Below, in pieces: positions 23,138 through 26,355 of a stretch of DNA of 26,355 nt. The DNA is taken from the NCBI GenBank assembly GCA_009694925.1, contig SIBX01000004.1, positions 1 to 26,355 on the forward strand, in the 5' to 3' direction. Position 1 is the first letter of the stretch. Each line of letters begins with the position of its first letter. The stretch comes from Minisyncoccota bacterium (GTDB lineage: Bacteria; Patescibacteriota; Minisyncoccia; UBA6257; 1-14-0-10-40-38). Below the pieces are notes generated by a model. It did not search any database. It was not told the origin of the DNA and saw nothing but the letters and a program-made list of their open reading frames with translations. A program made the position numbers and the translations under genes.

Positions 23138-24593
23138 TTTTCGTCCATATGACTTCTTCTTTTATTTCATATTATTTTTCTTTCTCGGTATTTTATTATT
23201 CGAGTCTCCGGCCCTTCTTCTTTTATTAATATTAATTCTAATTTTCGGCTCAATAATTTTATTATTCGGTTTTAAAAAACCAATATTTTTAATCTTTCCA
23301 TTATTTAGCATTTTAGGATTTTTATATGCCGTGGGTTATGATCTAGCCTCAAAAAAAGAAAATAATTTAATTTTTAATGAAAAAATTTCGGCAGTTGGCA
23401 TTGTTGTAGATTCTAAAATCCAAGTTGAAAATCAGAAATTGATTTTAGATATCAAAGCTCCATTCGCTGGAAAAGTAGAAATAAAAACCCAGAAATATCC
23501 GGCCTTTTCCTATGGCGACATCGTTTCCTTCCAGGGAGCAATAGAAAAACCAGAAGGGGGCTACGCAAAATATTTAGAGAAAGAAAGCGTTTATGGCACT
23601 TCTAATTTTGCAAATATTTCTCTTGTAAAAAAGAACGAATCATATTCTTTTAAGTCACTGCTTTTTAAATCAAGAAGATTTTTTGAAAAATCCATAGACG
23701 ACAATGTCTCGGCCACGTATTCACCTCTTATTAAAGGAGTGGTTTTGGGCGACACTTCTTCATTTCCACAAGGGCTAAAACAAGAAATGCGTTTAACCGG
23801 CACCACGCATGTTGTAGCTCTTTCCGGTTATAACATTCAAGTTATAGAATCTTTTATAATTTTATTATTCTCTTATTTTTTAAAAAGGAAAAAAGCATTT
23901 TTCATTTCCGCTCCAATTATAGTTTGTTTCGTTTTTATGGTTGGTGCTCCGGCTTCTTTGGTTCGCGCCGCCATTATGAGCGGGATTTTAGCCGTGGCAG
24001 AGTTTTCTAAGCGCGCTTATGGAGTCAGAAACTCTCTCTTCGCTTGCGCTTTAATTATGGTTTTAATAAACCCAAAAATTCTAGTTTGGGATATTGGTTT
24101 TCAATTATCTTTCTTTTCAGTTCTAGGCCTAGCCTATATCAGTCCATTTTTAACCAAATTGCTAAAAATTAAGGATACAGGATTTCTAAACTGGAAAGGT
24201 AATCTAATCAGCTCCATATCCGCCCTAGTGGCAGTTTTAGGAATAACTATTTACAATTTTTCGTTCTTTTCTCCGATTTCAATATTGGTTAACATTTTGA
24301 TTCTTCCCGTAATTCCATTTTTAATGTTCTTTGGCTTCATTATAGTTTTCTCAAATATCTTTTTAGGCTTCCTTGCGTCTCTTTTTGGAATCTTAGCCAA
24401 TGCCTTTTCTGCATATTTCTTATGGATTCTTAATCTTTTTAGCAACTTAGGAAAATTCGGTTTTGATTTCGGAACTTTCTCGCCATATTTCGCAATTATC
24501 TATTACCTAATTTTGTCATTTCTATTCTACAAATACATACTTAAAAGAAACAATCATGTTTTATCTGTCATTCCCGATACGCATAAAATTTAA
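23103..24593 (+). CDS. comEC: ComEC-type DNA-uptake channel, membrane half
   Basis: 496 residues from the chosen ATG (MENLRKSLSNF), which overlaps cobO by 35 bases; an earlier in-frame ATG at 23052 would add 17 unlikely residues and overlap by 86. The N-terminal helices are followed by an OB-like soluble stretch and the Competence domain: KGVVLGDTSSFP, GTTHVVALSGYNIQVI (family motif GxxHLLAISGLH), GAPASLVRAAIM, and NPKILVWDIGFQLSFFSVLGL (family motif dpGFqLSFlAv). About ten membrane helices. It forms the channel for single-stranded DNA entry in transformation. The usual C-terminal metallo-lactamase domain is missing here and is encoded by the next gene. The last residues (after ILKRNN) are encoded by the left end of the palindromic element. 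Confidence 0.93.
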   Translation: MENLRKSLSNFSFRPYDFFFYFILFFFLGILLFESPALLLLLILILIFGSIILLFGFKKPIFLIFPLFSILGFLYAVGYDLASKKENNLIFNEKISAVGIVVDSKIQVENQKLILDIKAPFAGKVEIKTQKYPAFSYGDIVSFQGAIEKPEGGYAKYLEKESVYGTSNFANISLVKKNESYSFKSLLFKSRRFFEKSIDDNVSATYSPLIKGVVLGDTSSFPQGLKQEMRLTGTTHVVALSGYNIQVIESFIILLFSYFLKRKKAFFISAPIIVCFVFMVGAPASLVRAAIMSGILAVAEFSKRAYGVRNSLFACALIMVLINPKILVWDIGFQLSFFSVLGLAYISPFLTKLLKIKDTGFLNWKGNLISSISALVAVLGITIYNFSFFSPISILVNILILPVIPFLMFFGFIIVFSNIFLGFLASLFGILANAFSAYFLWILNLFSNLGKFGFDFGTFSPYFAIIYYLILSFLFYKYILKRNNHVLSVIPDTHKI

Positions 24594-24677
24594 ATCCCCG
24601 TCATCCTCGGGCTTGACCCGAGGATCCAGTTTGGCGACATTATAAAATAGATTATCGGATCAAGTCCAATAATGACA
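24566..24677. repeat. 112-bp palindromic repeat element (REP/MITE-like)
   Basis: The element is bounded by TGTCATT (24566-24572) and AATGACA (24671-24677), perfect 7-bp terminal inverted repeats. Its centre-left is a 9-bp stem ATCCTCGGG/CCCGAGGAT with loop CTTGA (24603-24625). The GTCATCCTCGGGCTTGACCC wording is the kind of dispersed palindrome seen in many bacterial genomes. It separates the two ComEC halves and supplies the stop codon of the first. No coding capacity for a transposase. Confidence 0.75.
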
Positions 24678-24691
24678 AAAATTATAAAAAA

Positions 24692-25555
24692 ATGAAAAAT
24701 AACTCCAAATACATCTATACTTTTGTTATCTGCCTTCTAATCCTAAACGGTTTTATTTGGAGTTCAATTTTTTCAGTTAAAACTGGCATAAAGTTATATT
24801 TCTTAAATGTCGGGCAAGGGGATTCAGAATTAATAGAGTTTTCTAATGGAATATTTTCCAATCCAGTCCATATTTTAATAGATGCAGGCGTCGCCAATGG
24901 CGAAGCTTTAAAGAATTTAGATAAAATCATTTCACCTTTTTCTAAAAAAATAGATATAGCTCTGATGACGCACGCTCAACTAGATCACTTCGGCGGTTTT
25001 ATGGATATATTTCAAAAATATAAAGTTGGCTATTTTATTTGGAACGGCAAACCCAACACCACTAAATCATACGAATCTTTAGTAAATATTATTGATGCTC
25101 AAAAGATAAATAAAATAAAGCTCGCAGAGGGGGACTCTATTTCTTATGGAGATTATAAATTAAAAATCTTATCTCCCGATGTTTCTTCTCTGGCTTCAAA
25201 AGAATTAAACGACGGTTGTTTGGTCACAAAACTAGAATCAAAAGAATTAACAGCGCTTTTCACCTGCGATATTGGCTCTAATATAGAAGATATTTTAGTT
25301 AAAAAATATAATCTCGCTTCGGATATCTTAAAGGTTCCCCATCATGGCTCCAGATTTTCCTCTAGCGCCAATTTCCTCTCCGCCGTCTCACCAAAAGTAT
25401 CTATTATAGAAGTAGGCAAGAATACCTACGGCCACCCCACGCCCGATACCCTAAAAAGACTCTCTAATTCCGCCAGCCTAATCTTCACCACCAAAGACAA
25501 CGGCACAATGCTGATTGAACCAGTAAACAACTCATTAAAAGTTTACAAAATGTAA
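24692..25555 (+). CDS. ComEC-type metallo-beta-lactamase domain as a separate secreted or membrane-anchored protein
   Basis: 287 residues. An N-terminal hydrophobic segment (about 9-28) is a signal anchor. The rest is the Rec2/ComEC C-terminal metallo-beta-lactamase domain: FLNVGQGDSELI (38-48), LIDAG, THAQLDHFGG (93-102, ligands His94, Asp98 and His99), ALFTCDIG, VPHHGSRFSS and GKNTYGHPTPD. The second His of the usual HxHxDH is Gln96, a variation also tolerated in ComEC relatives. It would degrade the non-transported strand or act as an outer-face nuclease with the channel protein; that role is known only for related proteins. It follows the channel gene across the repeat element. Confidence 0.9.
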   Translation: MKNNSKYIYTFVICLLILNGFIWSSIFSVKTGIKLYFLNVGQGDSELIEFSNGIFSNPVHILIDAGVANGEALKNLDKIISPFSKKIDIALMTHAQLDHFGGFMDIFQKYKVGYFIWNGKPNTTKSYESLVNIIDAQKINKIKLAEGDSISYGDYKLKILSPDVSSLASKELNDGCLVTKLESKELTALFTCDIGSNIEDILVKKYNLASDILKVPHHGSRFSSSANFLSAVSPKVSIIEVGKNTYGHPTPDTLKRLSNSASLIFTTKDNGTMLIEPVNNSLKVYKM

Positions 25556-25580
25556 GTTATGTAGACATTCCTATAAAATA

Positions 25581-25609
25581 TTGACATATAGATAATTATT
25601 TGTGATAAT
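25581..25609 (+). promoter_or_regulatory. Promoter of the beta-propeller gene
   Basis: TTGACA (25581-25586), 17-base spacer, GATAAT (25604-25609), about 20 bases upstream of the ATG. The leader is short and has no Shine-Dalgarno. Confidence 0.75.
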
Positions 25610-25629
25610 TAAAACAATAACAATTAATT

Positions 25630-26355
25630 ATGAAAAAAATCATCTTTATTCTTACGGTAATTATTCTTTTAACTTCCACCCATACAATCTTGCAAGCAAA
25701 AACTTCTGTAAGCTCGTTTTTTATGCAGATTACTAGTGGGTCAAGCGATAAAGAATTTCCAGCAATTAACGATAGTAAAGAAATTATTTGGGTTAGAAAT
25801 AGCAATAACCAAATCGTTTCAAATATCAGAGGCCAAATAACTAGAAACCCTAATCAAAAAGCAAATCCATCTATAAATAATAGAGGGGAAATTGTATATC
25901 AAGAATTAATTAATGGTTATTCGCAAATCGTTTCAAGTATTAGGGGCCAAATAACATCTACAAATATTAATCACACAGACCCGTTCATTAGTAATTGTAA
26001 TGAAATAATCTGGATAGAGGATTTAGGGGGTACTACTTCCACTCAAATAATTTCAAGCAAACAAGGACAGCTAACATTTTCTGGCACGCATATAGCTCCC
26101 TCAATTAATTGTTCCGGAGAATATGTTTGGGGAGTCAGCGACGTTATTGGAAATAGAATTATTAATTCCAATAAAAGAGGAGTTATTTCTAATGATGGGA
26201 TATCCCCGGTAATTAATGATTGGGGAGAAATTGTTTGGTTTCAGGCAGATCCAAATATACAGACAGATTATCAGTTATTTTCAAGCGTTAGAGGGCAGTT
26301 AACTCATTATGATGCTCAAAGTTTTAAAGATCAGTTGTTTTATCCCTACATCAAT
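25630..26355 (+). CDS. Secreted beta-propeller-like repeat protein, 3' end outside the window
   Basis: The frame is open from this ATG to the last base, 242 codons. Residues 1-23 are a signal peptide (KKIIFILTVIILLTSTHTILQA). The rest is a run of imperfect repeats of about 40 residues with the wording INNRGEIVYxExxNGYSQIVSSIRGQIT; at least five are visible (NIRGQIT, SIRGQIT, SKQGQLT, NKRGVIS, SVRGQLT). Each has an Asn/Gly-GEIVW strand, as in TolB/WD40-like propeller blades. Likely exported and on the cell surface; ligand unknown. The protein is incomplete here, so the number of blades and any C-terminal anchor cannot be seen. Confidence 0.8.
   Translation, partial: MKKIIFILTVIILLTSTHTILQAKTSVSSFFMQITSGSSDKEFPAINDSKEIIWVRNSNNQIVSNIRGQITRNPNQKANPSINNRGEIVYQELINGYSQIVSSIRGQITSTNINHTDPFISNCNEIIWIEDLGGTTSTQIISSKQGQLTFSGTHIAPSINCSGEYVWGVSDVIGNRIINSNKRGVISNDGISPVINDWGEIVWFQADPNIQTDYQLFSSVRGQLTHYDAQSFKDQLFYPYIN

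Noticed and set aside
7871..25555. Genetic code 25 (TGA as glycine)
   Set aside because: Long conserved proteins read through at expected length with ordinary Gly codons and no in-frame TGA, so the standard code fits.
1..26355. CRISPR array
   Set aside because: No regularly spaced identical repeats were found; the only repeats are the 18-bp pair, the palindromic element and protein-level repeats.

Overview
The window looks like a piece of a candidate-phyla-radiation (Patescibacteria, probably Parcubacteria-type) chromosome. This is an inference from four things: an AT-rich backbone with short intergenic gaps, native genes mostly without Shine-Dalgarno sequences, family-typical proteins (SecD/SecF, RsmE, MnmA, MurD, EF-P with an odd tip loop, a split ComEC, VirD4/TraG-like ATPases with zinc ribbons), and native stop codons that are all TAA or TAG. 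No rRNA or other taxonomic marker is present, so the placement is provisional.

Layout. 1-846: end of an unidentified gene and a SAM-dependent methyltransferase. 957-2615: a GC-rich island with a B12-binding radical SAM gene and its own terminator. 2622-4021: a decayed patch with a 5'-truncated GalU remnant and a twice-frameshifted cyclic-phosphodiesterase-like gene, bracketed by an 18-bp direct repeat. 4031-4500: a second foreign-looking island, a Cys-rich mini-protein with a perfect Shine-Dalgarno and a terminator. 4556-6921: coiled-coil or low-complexity genes, the first two being one reading frame interrupted by a single TAA. 6918-7746 (minus): rsmE and tRNA-Lys(UUU). 7871-10019: secD-secF. 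10031-10102: an elaborate nested inverted repeat next to a consensus promoter that drives the third GC-rich island (10103-11154), which encodes a protein with MYG1/DHH-like features. 11219-12468: sigma region 4 fused to a HARE-HTH-like domain. 12494-19431: a likely operon with a membrane module, a membrane protein with a HEPN-like RNDLVH motif, a VirD4-like ATPase, a large double-zinc-finger protein and a second VirD4-like ATPase. 19472-25555: efp (minus), then mnmA-murD, cobO and the two halves of ComEC separated by a palindromic repeat element. 25630-end: start of a secreted beta-propeller-like protein.

How the genes work together. SecDF assists protein export. MnmA, tRNA-Lys, EF-P and RsmE serve translation; MurD serves peptidoglycan synthesis. 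The ComEC halves would support DNA uptake. The most interesting unexplained unit is the 12494-19431 cluster. It has two coupling-protein-type ATPases and a membrane partner, so it may be a nucleoprotein-translocation or cell-surface machine without recognisable pilus or channel genes. It also has a possible HEPN nuclease-like domain and a large Cys-rich protein. The three compositionally foreign genes each come with their own translation signals and terminator, and stand out as single-gene imports.
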